Shown here: piece by piece, positions 34,789 through 43,329 of the stretch
How positions within the stretch are numbered: position 1 is the stretch's first letter
How the letters are laid out: every line of letters starts with the position of its first letter
Source: Chitinophaga sp. 180180018-3
GTDB lineage: Bacteria; Bacteroidota; Bacteroidia; Chitinophagales; Chitinophagaceae
Direction: 5' to 3'
Length of the DNA: 64,000 nt
NCBI RefSeq assembly: GCF_037893185.1
Contig: NZ_CP140772.1
Span: 6,014,001 to 6,078,000 of the forward strand
Made by a program: the position numbers and the translations under genes
Notes under the pieces: generated by a model
What the model was told of the DNA's origin: nothing
What the model saw: only the letters and a program-made list of their open reading frames with translations
The model's database searches: none

Positions 34789-36036
34789 TCATGCCTTTTC
34801 CTCCCAAACCTGTGCCAGATATACGATCGTTTGCACGGCTTTCTGCATATCCTGTATGCTCACGTATTCATGTTTGCTGTGAAGCGCCATTTCCCCGGTA
34901 AAAATATTCGGGCAGGGCAATCCCATAAAAGAAAGACGCGACCCGTCTGTACCACCCCGGATGCTCATCCGCAGCGGCTGCACACCGGCGCGACGAATAG
35001 CTTCTGCTGCGTTCGCCGTCACCTCCGGATGTTTCACCAGCACTTCTTTCATATTCCGGTATTGCTCCGTTACTTTAAGCGTGGCACGCGCGCCTGAATG
35101 ACGGGCCAGTACTTTATCCATCAGCCGGCGCAGGTAACTTTCATGCGACTCCAGGTTAGCGGTCTCGAAATCACGGATGATAAAATCTATTTCTGTTTTT
35201 TCCACAGTGCCCTGTATGCGTATAGGATGGATGAAGCCGTCCTTGTCTTCCGTAGTTTCGGGCGACAATCCATCTTTCGGCAATGCATCCACTATTTCAC
35301 TGGCAATCTTAACGGCACTCACCAGCTTATTCTTTGCGGCACCCGGATGCGCGCTGATACCATATACGGTGATCCTGGCCCCGTCTGCCGAAAAATTCTC
35401 ATCTTCCAGAGATCCCAGCTCACCTCCATCCATGGTATAACCAAAGTCGGCGGCCAGCTTCTTCATATCCACTTTCTCCACACCACGGCCCACTTCTTCA
35501 TCCGGTGTGAAAAGTATACGGATAGCGCCATGCTTTATTTCCGGATGAGCCATCAAATAATGCGCCGCATCCATAATCTCCGCTACTCCGGCCTTATCAT
35601 CCGCACCCAGCAACGTAGTACCACTGGCGGTAATAATATCATCCCCTTTCTTGCTGGCCAGGTAGGGATGCTCCTTTGCTACAATCACCACGTTTTCATC
35701 ATCCGGCAGGGCAATATCGCCTCCGTCGTACTGATGATGTATAATTGGTTTTACACCGGTGCCACTGCTGTCGGATGAAGTATCCACATGCGAACAAAAG
35801 CAGATCACCGGTACTTTCTTCTCGGTATTCGAAGGAATAGTAGCATATACATAACCATGCTCATCCAGTTCCGCATCAGTAATGCCAATTTCGTGCAATT
35901 CCTTCACCAGCAGGCGTGAGAGATCCTTTTGCTTTTCAGTGGTCGGAAACGAATTGCTCATTGGATCCGACTGCGTATCTATCTGTACGTAACGCATGAA
36001 GCGTTCCACAACTGTATATGAGTATTTTGTAAACAT
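34789..36036 (-). CDS. pepT: Peptidase T (tripeptide aminopeptidase)
   Basis: A 415-aa M20B metallopeptidase with two-zinc site residues visible in order. The first His is in CFCSHVDTSSDSSGTGVKP, the bridging Asp in LLGADDKAGVAEIMDA, the Glu pair in FTPDEEVGRGVEKVD, a further His in YGISAHPGAAKNK (dimerisation domain) and the last in MALHSKHEYVSI. It removes N-terminal residues from tripeptides in the cytoplasm. Length matches E. coli PepT. It is a single gene, divergent from metE. Confidence 0.95.
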   Translation of the reverse strand: MFTKYSYTVVERFMRYVQIDTQSDPMSNSFPTTEKQKDLSRLLVKELHEIGITDAELDEHGYVYATIPSNTEKKVPVICFCSHVDTSSDSSGTGVKPIIHHQYDGGDIALPDDENVVIVAKEHPYLASKKGDDIITASGTTLLGADDKAGVAEIMDAAHYLMAHPEIKHGAIRILFTPDEEVGRGVEKVDMKKLAADFGYTMDGGELGSLEDENFSADGARITVYGISAHPGAAKNKLVSAVKIASEIVDALPKDGLSPETTEDKDGFIHPIRIQGTVEKTEIDFIIRDFETANLESHESYLRRLMDKVLARHSGARATLKVTEQYRNMKEVLVKHPEVTANAAEAIRRAGVQPLRMSIRGGTDGSRLSFMGLPCPNIFTGEMALHSKHEYVSIQDMQKAVQTIVYLAQVWEEKA

Positions 36037-36176
36037 ATTGCAAACGTAAGGAAAAACACCTATACAGTCCTTGCCGTAGATTATTCTGTTTTACCATCTC
36101 TCACAATACACAAAACAGTAATATTTTCTATTTATCTATAAAAAAATAAGACAAAATTCTAAAATAATATAAGTTC

Positions 36177-36207
36177 TTCGAACAAACATTTAATAATAAT
36201 AGGTTTG
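36177..36207 (+). promoter_or_regulatory. Promoter of metE
   Basis: TTCG at 36177-36180 (3 of 4 to TTTG) and TAGGTTTG at 36200-36207 (exact TAnnTTTG) are separated by 19 nt. The predicted leader is only about 20 nt, which leaves no room for a riboswitch before the ATG at 36232. Confidence 0.65.
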
Positions 36208-36231
36208 CAAAGAACAAAATACATCCTACAT

Positions 36232-38565
36232 ATGCTTACCAATATTCCAGGTTACCCCAGGATAGGTAGCCAGCGAGAACTGAAAAAAGCGTGCGAAAAC
36301 TACTGGGCCGGTAAAATTTCCCTGGAGCGGCTGGAACTAACGTCCAGGCAGCTACGAAAAGCAAACTGGCAACTGCTGCAGGAAGCCGGCATAGACCTGA
36401 TCCCCTCCAACGATTTCTCCTGGTACGACCAGATTCTTGATATGAGCCTGACATTAGGCGTGATACCATCACGGTTCAAGGCCTTACAGCAAACCTTTGC
36501 CAATCCTACTTGTCCGGAGTTATACTTTGCAATGGCCCGGGGCTACCAGAAAAATAATTTCGATATCACCGCCCTGGAAATGACCAAATGGTTTGACACC
36601 AACTATCATTACCTGGTACCGGAATTCGAGGCGGAACAAACTTATAGTCTGCACCAGCCAAAATGTGTGGAAGAATTCAAAGAAGCGCTCAGCCTGGGTA
36701 TCAATACCAAACCCGCACTCCCCGGCCCTGTCACTTTCCTTTTATGCGGAAAAATCAGGAGCGCCGGTATTACAAAGGCGCAATTGCTGAATAAGCTGCT
36801 ACCTGTGTATATCGAGCTATTGCAGGCTTTACAACACGCAGGCGCCACCTGGGTGCAGCTGGACGAGCCATTCCTCGTCACCGATCTGGAACCTGCGGAT
36901 CTGGCCTTGTACCAAACTACCTACACCGCTATCCGTAAAGCGCTGCCCGATCTGAAAATTCTGCTCACTACTTATTTCGGCGCGCTGGAAGATAATACCA
37001 GCCTGACTTTGCAACTACCGGTCGATGCGCTGCATATCGATTTGGTAAGAGTGCCGGAGCAACTGGATGATATACTCACTCAATTACCGGAAGATAAGAT
37101 GCTATCGCTCGGCGTAGTAGATGGCCGCAATATCTGGAAGAATGACTATAGCGCTTCCCGGCAGCTGATCGAAAAAGCAGTACAACAAATTGGCGCGAAC
37201 CGCCTGATGCTGGGCACTTCCTGCTCCCTGTTGCATGTACCTTACGACCTCAGTCTGGAAACCTCCCTTGCTCCGGAGATCAGGCAATGGATGGCATTTG
37301 CCAGGCAGAAGGTTTTCGAAGTACTGGACCTGCAACAGATTGCCAATGGCAACACCACTGCGCTTGCAGAAAACAGCCGTATTATGAACAGCCGTAAAAC
37401 CGCTGCCAGCATACACAATCCGGCTGTAAAAGTACGGATGAACAACATCACCTCCGCCGACAGCCAGCGGCACAGCATTTTTCCGCATCGCCAAAAGCTG
37501 CAGCAGACGGTATTACAGCTGCCGTTATTTCCCACTACTACCATCGGTTCTTTCCCGCAAACAACAGCAATCCGTCAGCTGCGTGCGGATCTGAAGAAAG
37601 GGAACATCTCACCCGAAACCTATGACGCGGAAATCAGGGAAGCCATTACGGAAACTATTTACAAACAGGAAAACCTGGGGCTGGATGTGCTGGTGCATGG
37701 AGAGTTTGAGCGGAATGACATGGTGGAATATTTCGGAGAACAACTCGATGGATTCGTATTCACTGCTCACGGATGGGTACAGAGTTATGGTACGCGCTGT
37801 GTGAAACCACCCGTTATTTTTGGAGATGTGCAACGTCCCCGGCCGATGACAGTTGCCTGGAGCAGTTACGCACAATCGCTCACCCGCAAGCCGGTAAAAG
37901 GTATGCTCACAGGGCCTGTTACCATTCTGCAGTGGTCGTTTGTACGAAACGATCAACCCCGCATGGATACTGCGTTTCAGATTGCGCTGGCTATACGTGA
38001 TGAGGTAAAGGATTTGGAAGATGCGGGCATCTCAGTAATCCAGGTCGATGAACCGGCACTGCGCGAAGGCCTTCCCCTTCGTAAGGCGCAGAGAGGTCCG
38101 TGGCTGGAGCAGGCGGTGAAAGCCTTCCGCCTGGCTGTATGCGCGGTGGATGATGCTACGCAGATCCACACGCATATGTGCTATGCGGAGTTCAATGATA
38201 TCATCGAACATATTGCAGCCATGGATGCAGATGTGATCACTATTGAAACATCCCGCTCGCAGATGGAACTGCTGGAAGCCTTCGCAGATTTTCAATATCC
38301 GAACGAAACCGGTCCGGGTGTATACGACATCCACTCTCCCCGCGTGCCCACGGTAGCAGAAATGGAGGCCCTGCTTCACAAGGCGGCACAGCTGCTGCCG
38401 GTGCGTAACATATGGGTAAATCCTGATTGCGGGCTTAAAACACGCAACTGGGCAGAAACAGAGATGGCATTACGCAATATGGTGACGGCGGCCAAAAATC
38501 TTCGTAACTTTACGAATGGCCTCTCACGAAACAGTAACTTGTCCGCGTTGCCAGCGCAACTTTGA
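36232..38565 (+). CDS. metE: Cobalamin-independent methionine synthase
   Basis: With the ATG at 36232 the protein has 777 residues. The N-terminal half starts NIPGYPRIGSQRELKKACE, as in MetE. The C-terminal half carries the homocysteine and zinc site: TTTIGSFPQT, IQVDEPALREGLPL, His/Cys in QIHTHMCYAEFNDI, Glu in DVITIETSRS and Cys in WVNPDCGLKTRNWAE. It transfers the methyl group of 5-methyltetrahydrofolate to homocysteine. It is slightly longer than E. coli MetE (753). The 3' end overlaps the next gene by 50 bp. Confidence 0.96.
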   Translation: MLTNIPGYPRIGSQRELKKACENYWAGKISLERLELTSRQLRKANWQLLQEAGIDLIPSNDFSWYDQILDMSLTLGVIPSRFKALQQTFANPTCPELYFAMARGYQKNNFDITALEMTKWFDTNYHYLVPEFEAEQTYSLHQPKCVEEFKEALSLGINTKPALPGPVTFLLCGKIRSAGITKAQLLNKLLPVYIELLQALQHAGATWVQLDEPFLVTDLEPADLALYQTTYTAIRKALPDLKILLTTYFGALEDNTSLTLQLPVDALHIDLVRVPEQLDDILTQLPEDKMLSLGVVDGRNIWKNDYSASRQLIEKAVQQIGANRLMLGTSCSLLHVPYDLSLETSLAPEIRQWMAFARQKVFEVLDLQQIANGNTTALAENSRIMNSRKTAASIHNPAVKVRMNNITSADSQRHSIFPHRQKLQQTVLQLPLFPTTTIGSFPQTTAIRQLRADLKKGNISPETYDAEIREAITETIYKQENLGLDVLVHGEFERNDMVEYFGEQLDGFVFTAHGWVQSYGTRCVKPPVIFGDVQRPRPMTVAWSSYAQSLTRKPVKGMLTGPVTILQWSFVRNDQPRMDTAFQIALAIRDEVKDLEDAGISVIQVDEPALREGLPLRKAQRGPWLEQAVKAFRLAVCAVDDATQIHTHMCYAEFNDIIEHIAAMDADVITIETSRSQMELLEAFADFQYPNETGPGVYDIHSPRVPTVAEMEALLHKAAQLLPVRNIWVNPDCGLKTRNWAETEMALRNMVTAAKNLRNFTNGLSRNSNLSALPAQL

Positions 38566-38722
38566 ATGCCGCGTAGGTAGCATTCTTCGTTGCCAGTGCC
38601 AGGACGTGGTATTGACGGAAGAAGAACGTTACTTCATCCATCAGCAGTATAGTGGCTGCCTCTGCGCAGATTGTTTACGCGAAATGAAAGCAGCCTTTCA
38701 GCTGCCCGACGCTTCATCATAA
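38516..38722 (+). CDS. Small cysteine-rich CWC-type protein
   Basis: A 68-aa protein with Cys pairs in CPRCQRNFEC, RCQCQDVVLT and GCLCADCL, matching the cysteine-rich CWC family, a probable metal-binding module of unknown function. The ATG at 38516 lies within the last 50 bp of metE in another frame. The first Cys pair is encoded in the overlap, so the start is unlikely to be further downstream. It is followed 9 nt later by the thioesterase gene. Confidence 0.8.
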   Translation: MASHETVTCPRCQRNFECRVGSILRCQCQDVVLTEEERYFIHQQYSGCLCADCLREMKAAFQLPDASS

Positions 38723-38731
38723 AATAGCTGT

Positions 38732-39121
38732 ATGTCTTACGATCAAAGAATTGAAGATTCAATAACCAGGATCTTTAAAGCGGTATTTCCCAACACCGTC
38801 AATCACTATGATACCCTATTCGGCGGTACTGCCATGGCATTGATGGACGAAGTAGCCTTCATTACTGCTACCCGTTTCACCAGAATGCGTACGGTGACGG
38901 TTTCTTCCGACAGGATAGATTTCAAAAAACCGATTCAGCACGGCACGATCATAGAGTTGATAGGTAAAGTGGTACAGGTGGGTACTACCAGTCTGAAAGT
39001 GGAAGTGGAAGTATATATGGAGCACATGTATGACAGCCATAGGGAGAAGGCCATCAGCGGCACTTTTACCTTTGTGGCGATCGATGAGCACAAGAAACCG
39101 GCGAAAATTAATCTCCAATAA
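38732..39121 (+). CDS. Hotdog-fold acyl-CoA thioesterase (YciA-like)
   Basis: A 129-aa protein with the acyl-CoA thioester hydrolase pattern NHYDTLFGGTAMALMDEVAF (about 24-43), including the likely catalytic acidic residue in the long helix. TVSSDRIDFKKPIQHGTIIE and a C-terminal strand FTFVAIDEH follow. It hydrolyses acyl-CoA thioesters; the chain-length range is not visible. It is the last gene of the metE-CWC-thioesterase run, before a bidirectional terminator. Confidence 0.9.
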   Translation: MSYDQRIEDSITRIFKAVFPNTVNHYDTLFGGTAMALMDEVAFITATRFTRMRTVTVSSDRIDFKKPIQHGTIIELIGKVVQVGTTSLKVEVEVYMEHMYDSHREKAISGTFTFVAIDEHKKPAKINLQ

Positions 39122-39153
39122 AAAAAGGATCCGGGTATTCCGGATCCTTTTTT
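39121..39153. terminator. Bidirectional Rho-independent terminator
   Basis: GGATCCGG/CCGGATCC with a 5-nt loop is flanked by A residues on the left and six T residues on the right, so it works on both strands. It lies between the convergent thioesterase and SlyD-like genes. Confidence 0.9.
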
Positions 39154-39173
39154 ATTCAATAAATTCAGGATGA

Positions 39174-39602
39174 TTACGCGATCTCCACGAGTTCCAGGTC
39201 AAAAACCAGGTCTTCCCCAGCCAGTGCATGGTTCGCATCAAGGGTGATAGTATTTTCATCTATAGCAACAACTTTCACCGGGAATACATGACCCTGCGGA
39301 TTGCTCATCTGCAGTTCCATACCTACTTCCGGATTCAGTTCCGCTGGTATATTTTCCTTTGGAAATTGTATGATCATTTCTTCGTTTTTGGGGCCATATG
39401 CCTGATCAACAGGGATATGAATGGTTTTCTTATCACCCACTTTCATATCCAGCACACCATTCTCAAAGCCCTTGATAACCATACCGGCGCCTACTGTAAA
39501 TTCCAGCGGGGCTCTCCCTTCAGAGGAATCAAAAGTAGTTCCATTTGTCAAACGGCCATGGTAATGCACCTTCACTGTATCCCCGTTTTTAACAGTTTGC
39601 AT
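39174..39602 (-). CDS. FKBP-type peptidyl-prolyl isomerase, SlyD-like
   Basis: A 142-aa protein with the FKBP core VKVHYHGRLTNGTTFDSSEG (about 10-29), PLEFTVGAGMVIKGFENGVL (about 32-51) and a flap domain (about 70-125) typical of SlyD. It ends DLVFDLELVEIA with no His-rich metal tail, unlike E. coli SlyD. It assists proline isomerisation and folding in the cytoplasm. It stands alone between a terminator and the divergent namZ gene. Confidence 0.92.
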   Translation of the reverse strand: MQTVKNGDTVKVHYHGRLTNGTTFDSSEGRAPLEFTVGAGMVIKGFENGVLDMKVGDKKTIHIPVDQAYGPKNEEMIIQFPKENIPAELNPEVGMELQMSNPQGHVFPVKVVAIDENTITLDANHALAGEDLVFDLELVEIA

Positions 39603-39705
39603 AACTTTTATTGTTTAATGTTAAGAATTATCCGCAAGATACAAAAAGGAGTCATATTACCCGCTTTTTCGTGCGTCAATAAAAGGTTTGCTGTATCTTA
39701 ACGGT

Positions 39706-40872
39706 ATGAACCGTATATTCCTTTTATGCCTCCTTCTTGCAGGATGGCTGTCTGAAACTTCCGCTCAATATGCGGAGCATGTTATGCCCGGAGCCACGCA
39801 AACCGCCCGCTATCTGCCACTGCTGAAAAACAAACGGGTGGCCATGATGGTGAATCAGACCGCTACAATAGATAAAACCCATCTGGTAGATTCATTGCTG
39901 AAGCTACATATCAGGATACAAAAGATATTCAGCCCTGAGCACGGATTCCGCGGCCTGGCCGGCGCCGGCGAAAAAGTGGGCAACAGTGTCGACTCTGCCA
40001 CCGGTATCCCTATCGTATCGCTGTATGGTCAGCATCGTAAGGCCACTGCAGCGGATTTGAAAGATGTGGATATCCTGCTCTTCGATATACAGGATGTAGG
40101 TACCAGGTTCTTCACTTACATTTCCTCGCTGCAGGAACTGATGGAATCAGCAGCTGAAAACAAAAAAACACTCGTTATCCTGGATCGCCCTAATCCCAAT
40201 GGGGATTATGTAGACGGCCCCGTGCTCGATACCGCTTTCCGTTCTTTTATAGGCATGCAGCCCATTCCTATTGTACATGGCATGACGGTAGGCGAATACG
40301 CCCGCATGCTTAATGGAGAAGGATGGCTGAAAAAAGGTCTGAAATGCGACCTTAAAGTGATTCCCTGCGAAAACTATAGCCATCAGATCTATTATAAACT
40401 GCCGGTAAGGCCTTCTCCGAACCTTCCGAACATGGCAGCCGTAAATCTCTATCCTTCCATCTGCTTTTTTGAAGGCACCGCGCTCAGCCTCGGACGTGGC
40501 ACCGACAAACCCTTCCAGGTATACGGGTCACCTGCTTTTCCGAAGCAATCCTTCACATTCACGCCCCGGGCCAGTACCAGCAATCCTTCCCCGGTATTGA
40601 AAGATCAGCTTTGCTACGGCTTCGATCTGAGCAATGCCCCGGAAACTATACCACACAAGGGCCGCCACATTGAGCTCAAATGGCTGCTGGATGCCTATCG
40701 CCTGTTCCCCGACAAAGAAAAATTCTTTACGCCCTTCTTCAGCAAACTGGCCGGCTCCAAACAGCTGCAACAGCAAATTACAGAAGGCGTATCAGAAGCT
40801 GATATCCGCAAAAGCTGGGAACCCGGACTGGCGAAGTTCAAAGCGATAAGGGGGAAATACCTGTTGTATTGA
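39706..40872 (+). CDS. DUF1343 exo-beta-N-acetylmuramidase (NamZ-like)
   Basis: A 388-aa exported protein. The signal peptide (MNRIFLLCLLLAGWLSETSA) fits the ATG at 39706; the upstream TTG at 39688 is not needed. DUF1343 signatures are VAMMVNQTATIDKTHLVDSL, IFSPEHGFRGLAGAGE, LFDIQDVGTRFFTYISSLQE, VILDRPNPNGDYVDGP and FEGTALSLGRGTDKPFQ. Family members release terminal MurNAc from cell-wall fragments; NamZ is the characterised example. It probably takes part in peptidoglycan recycling. Its stop codon touches palindrome E3. Confidence 0.9.
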   Translation: MNRIFLLCLLLAGWLSETSAQYAEHVMPGATQTARYLPLLKNKRVAMMVNQTATIDKTHLVDSLLKLHIRIQKIFSPEHGFRGLAGAGEKVGNSVDSATGIPIVSLYGQHRKATAADLKDVDILLFDIQDVGTRFFTYISSLQELMESAAENKKTLVILDRPNPNGDYVDGPVLDTAFRSFIGMQPIPIVHGMTVGEYARMLNGEGWLKKGLKCDLKVIPCENYSHQIYYKLPVRPSPNLPNMAAVNLYPSICFFEGTALSLGRGTDKPFQVYGSPAFPKQSFTFTPRASTSNPSPVLKDQLCYGFDLSNAPETIPHKGRHIELKWLLDAYRLFPDKEKFFTPFFSKLAGSKQLQQQITEGVSEADIRKSWEPGLAKFKAIRGKYLLY

Positions 40873-40986
40873 ATGAAGAATATTGAATGAAGAATTAAGA
40901 AACAGCGTGAAGATATTAGCGGATATATCTATCAATCGCTAATATCTTCACGCTGTTTCTTAATTCTTCATTCAATATTCTTAATT
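40871..40986. repeat. Long palindrome E3 (between namZ-like gene and fmt)
   Basis: A 46-bp perfect inverted repeat (40876-40921 with 40937-40982) around a 15-nt centre. The inner core is CAGCGTGAAGATATTAGCG. The outer part uses GAATGAAGAATATTGAATG rather than AATTACG heptamers. The core aligns with E1, E2 and E4, with compensated differences. It lies 15-20 bp before the fmt start codon. Confidence 0.88.
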
Positions 40987-41001
40987 CCTTTTCTTTGCAT
41001 T

Positions 41002-41925
41002 ATGAAAGACCTTCGCATCATCTTCATGGGTACCCCGGATTTCGCGGTAGCCTCATTGGATATACTTGTTCAAAACGGGTTTAATGTAGTGGGCGTGATT
41101 ACTGCCCCCGATAAGCCCGCCGGACGGGGATTACAAATGCAGGAAAGTGCTGTTAAGCAATATGCCGTCAGCAAGGGCCTGCATGTATTACAACCGGAAA
41201 AATTAAAGAATCCTGAATTTATCAGTGCATTGCGCGAATTGAAAGCGGACTTACAGGTAGTGGTAGCATTCCGTATGTTGCCGGAAATGGTGTGGAATAT
41301 GCCTCCGGAAGGCACTATCAATGTACATGCGTCGCTGCTGCCTAACTACCGGGGAGCCGCCCCCATCAACTGGGCTGTTATCAACGGGGAGAAAGCATCC
41401 GGTGTTACTACCTTCAAATTGCAGCATGAGATCGACACAGGTGATATACTTTTCAGCGAAACAGTGCCCATCCGGGAAGATGAAACTGCCGGAGAACTGC
41501 ATGACGCCCTGATGCACTCAGGCGCTACCCTGCTGCTTAAAACAGTACAGGCCATCGCTTCAGGCGACGTACATGGCACACCACAGGCGCATATTCCGGC
41601 CAGTGAAATAAAGCATGCCCCTAAGATCTTCAAGGATACCTGCCAGATCAACTGGGAACTGCCCCTCGATGATATTTATAACCTGGTGCGTGGTCTCAGT
41701 CCTTACCCCGCCGCATGGACGCTCTTAAACGACAAAAGCATTAAAATCTACAAAGCTCACAAAGCACATACTACCCCCTCCATCGCTCCGGGTGAATTCG
41801 ACACCGATCAGAAATCCTACATAAGGGTGGCTGCGCCTGATGGCTATCTTTATCTTGATGAGATACAACTGGAAGGAAAGAAACGCATGGAGGTAGAGGC
41901 GTTTCTGCGAGGCTACAGATTTTAG
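41002..41925 (+). CDS. fmt: Methionyl-tRNA formyltransferase
   Basis: A 307-aa enzyme that formylates initiator Met-tRNA. Motifs are IIFMGTPDFAVASLDIL (about 5-21), ITAPDKPAGRGLQMQESAVK, NVHASLLPNYRGAAPINWAV (about 103-122, with the catalytic Asn/His region) and DTGDILFSETVPI. The C-terminal OB-like tRNA-binding domain occupies about 205-307. The ATG at 41002 is 20 nt after palindrome E3, and palindrome E4 follows its stop. Confidence 0.95.
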   Translation: MKDLRIIFMGTPDFAVASLDILVQNGFNVVGVITAPDKPAGRGLQMQESAVKQYAVSKGLHVLQPEKLKNPEFISALRELKADLQVVVAFRMLPEMVWNMPPEGTINVHASLLPNYRGAAPINWAVINGEKASGVTTFKLQHEIDTGDILFSETVPIREDETAGELHDALMHSGATLLLKTVQAIASGDVHGTPQAHIPASEIKHAPKIFKDTCQINWELPLDDIYNLVRGLSPYPAAWTLLNDKSIKIYKAHKAHTTPSIAPGEFDTDQKSYIRVAAPDGYLYLDEIQLEGKKRMEVEAFLRGYRF

Positions 41926-41929
41926 AAAA

Positions 41930-42050
41930 GAATTACGAATTAGGAATTACGAATTACGAAATAGAGCGAAGACTTCAGCGGATAACAAGTATATAAATAC
42001 TATCTGCTAAAGTCTTCGCTCTATTTCGTAATTCGTAATTCTCCTCTAAT
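41930..42050. repeat. Long palindrome E4 (3' of fmt)
   Basis: Left arm GAATTACGAATTACG followed by AAATAGAGCGAAGACTTCAG; the right arm is complementary with two mismatches in the inner core (CAGCGG versus TAGCAG). The arms are about 41 bp plus a looser outer section. The outer right arm includes the GAGAATTAG that encodes the last residues and stop of the LysM gene on the minus strand. It lies between convergent genes. Confidence 0.85.
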
Positions 42051-43026
42051 TCTCGTAGCTCAGTTCGCAATAGAACCTTGCTTCATTGCTGCCCAGCGCC
42101 TGCATGGCACTGTCGCTCAGCTTGATGATGAGGCCCGCGTTGGGCTTCATCTGAGGGATTACATCCAGGACTTTTGCATAAACGGATTTACCATTCAGCG
42201 GATTGGTTACTTTAATGATGGTACCTCTCGGAGCACTGTTGTGCAGTGCATAGTATTTGCCTACAGCATTGCTCTTAAACCAGGTACCAGGGCCTTTTTC
42301 GGTGGCAACCTTCTTGCCGCTGGTCTGTTGTTCATACAGCTGTTCAAAGTCGGTGCTGCTGGCTACCGGAGTAGTAGTGACTGCTGGCTTTGCCGGCGCC
42401 ACTGGTTGTTCGGTATTATCAGCAACAGGGTGGGCTTCCGCTTTCTTCGCATTCTCTTTCTCTTTCGCCTTTTCTTTTGCAGGAGGTGGGGGCGGAGGAG
42501 GCAGTTGCTCGACAGCTACTTCTGTGGCTGGTTTGCTCTTGGTTTTTTCTTCCTTCGGGGGAGCCGCTTCAGCAGTTGCACCACCACCAGCGGTCAGGTA
42601 GCCAATGATCAGGTAACTGTCTTTCTTCAATCCATCGCCGGAAAAGCTATTCCATTGACGGATATTATTCAGCGGAACCTTGTTGTAATTCACACTTACA
42701 CGGTACAAGGTTTCTTTCTCTGTTACCTTGTGATACACCGGTTTGCCACTGGCTTCTGCTTTCTGCGAAAAGTTTGCAGCCGTAAGTGGTATATGCAGCT
42801 TGTGCCCCAGCTGCAAACCCTGGTCCATCGTTATCTTGTTGGCGGCCGCTATTTCTTTCGGAGAGATGCTATAGGCACGGCCAATGCTATAGAAGTTTTC
42901 TCCTTTCTTAATTACATGGGATATGTAAAGTGCGGGCGAAGTACCCTGTACTTCCAGCGTATCCTGCGCTTGTACCGCCCCTGCACTTAAACCAAACAAG
43001 GCGATTGATAGAATCGATTTTATCAT
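42046..43026 (-). CDS. Secreted LysM / double-psi beta-barrel cell-wall protein
   Basis: A 326-aa exported protein. The signal peptide ends near AVQAQ (about residue 20). Two LysM modules lie at about 30-78 (VIKKGENFYSIGRAYSIS) and 98-146 (VTEKETLYRVSVNYNKVP). A low-complexity linker (about 150-225) contains a run of seven prolines and Lys/Glu/Ala stretches. The C-terminal RlpA-like double-psi barrel (about 240-322) has GTWFKSNAVGKYYALHNSAP and RGTIIKVTNPLNGKSVYAKV. It probably binds peptidoglycan; the RlpA catalytic residues cannot be confirmed. The last codons lie within palindrome E4. Confidence 0.85.
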   Translation of the reverse strand: MIKSILSIALFGLSAGAVQAQDTLEVQGTSPALYISHVIKKGENFYSIGRAYSISPKEIAAANKITMDQGLQLGHKLHIPLTAANFSQKAEASGKPVYHKVTEKETLYRVSVNYNKVPLNNIRQWNSFSGDGLKKDSYLIIGYLTAGGGATAEAAPPKEEKTKSKPATEVAVEQLPPPPPPPAKEKAKEKENAKKAEAHPVADNTEQPVAPAKPAVTTTPVASSTDFEQLYEQQTSGKKVATEKGPGTWFKSNAVGKYYALHNSAPRGTIIKVTNPLNGKSVYAKVLDVIPQMKPNAGLIIKLSDSAMQALGSNEARFYCELSYEN

Positions 43027-43329
43027 ACTAACTCTGTTTATGATGATGCTCCGATAACTGTCCTGCCGATCTGCTGCTGTAAACTATACTTCCCGTATAA
43101 GCAATTCACCATGACAGTATCAAAATATCTGAATTTTAGTCTACTGTTTCGGGCAACGAATATATGCGTTAAAATTGACAAATTTACTTAATAAACCAAA
43201 CGGAGAAATCGGATTTTTGTTGTGGTTTCCGGTATGAACGGCATACCATTTTCCATCCGGCAAATACACGTTGGCACAGTATTTCAAAGCTGGTATGATC
43301 CGGGATAAACAGTCGGCCTTTGTGGCCTG
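43027..43329 (-). other. Intergenic region upstream of the LysM gene
   Basis: About 300 bp without a gene. On the minus strand TAAATTTG (43179-43186) is an exact TAnnTTTG -7 element about 150 nt upstream of the LysM gene; no TTTG is found at the ideal -33 distance. The leader of about 145 nt holds nothing I recognise. Confidence 0.4.

Noticed and set aside
36037..36231. SAM riboswitch upstream of metE
   Set aside because: A good promoter leaves only about 20 nt of leader and no conserved helices are seen.
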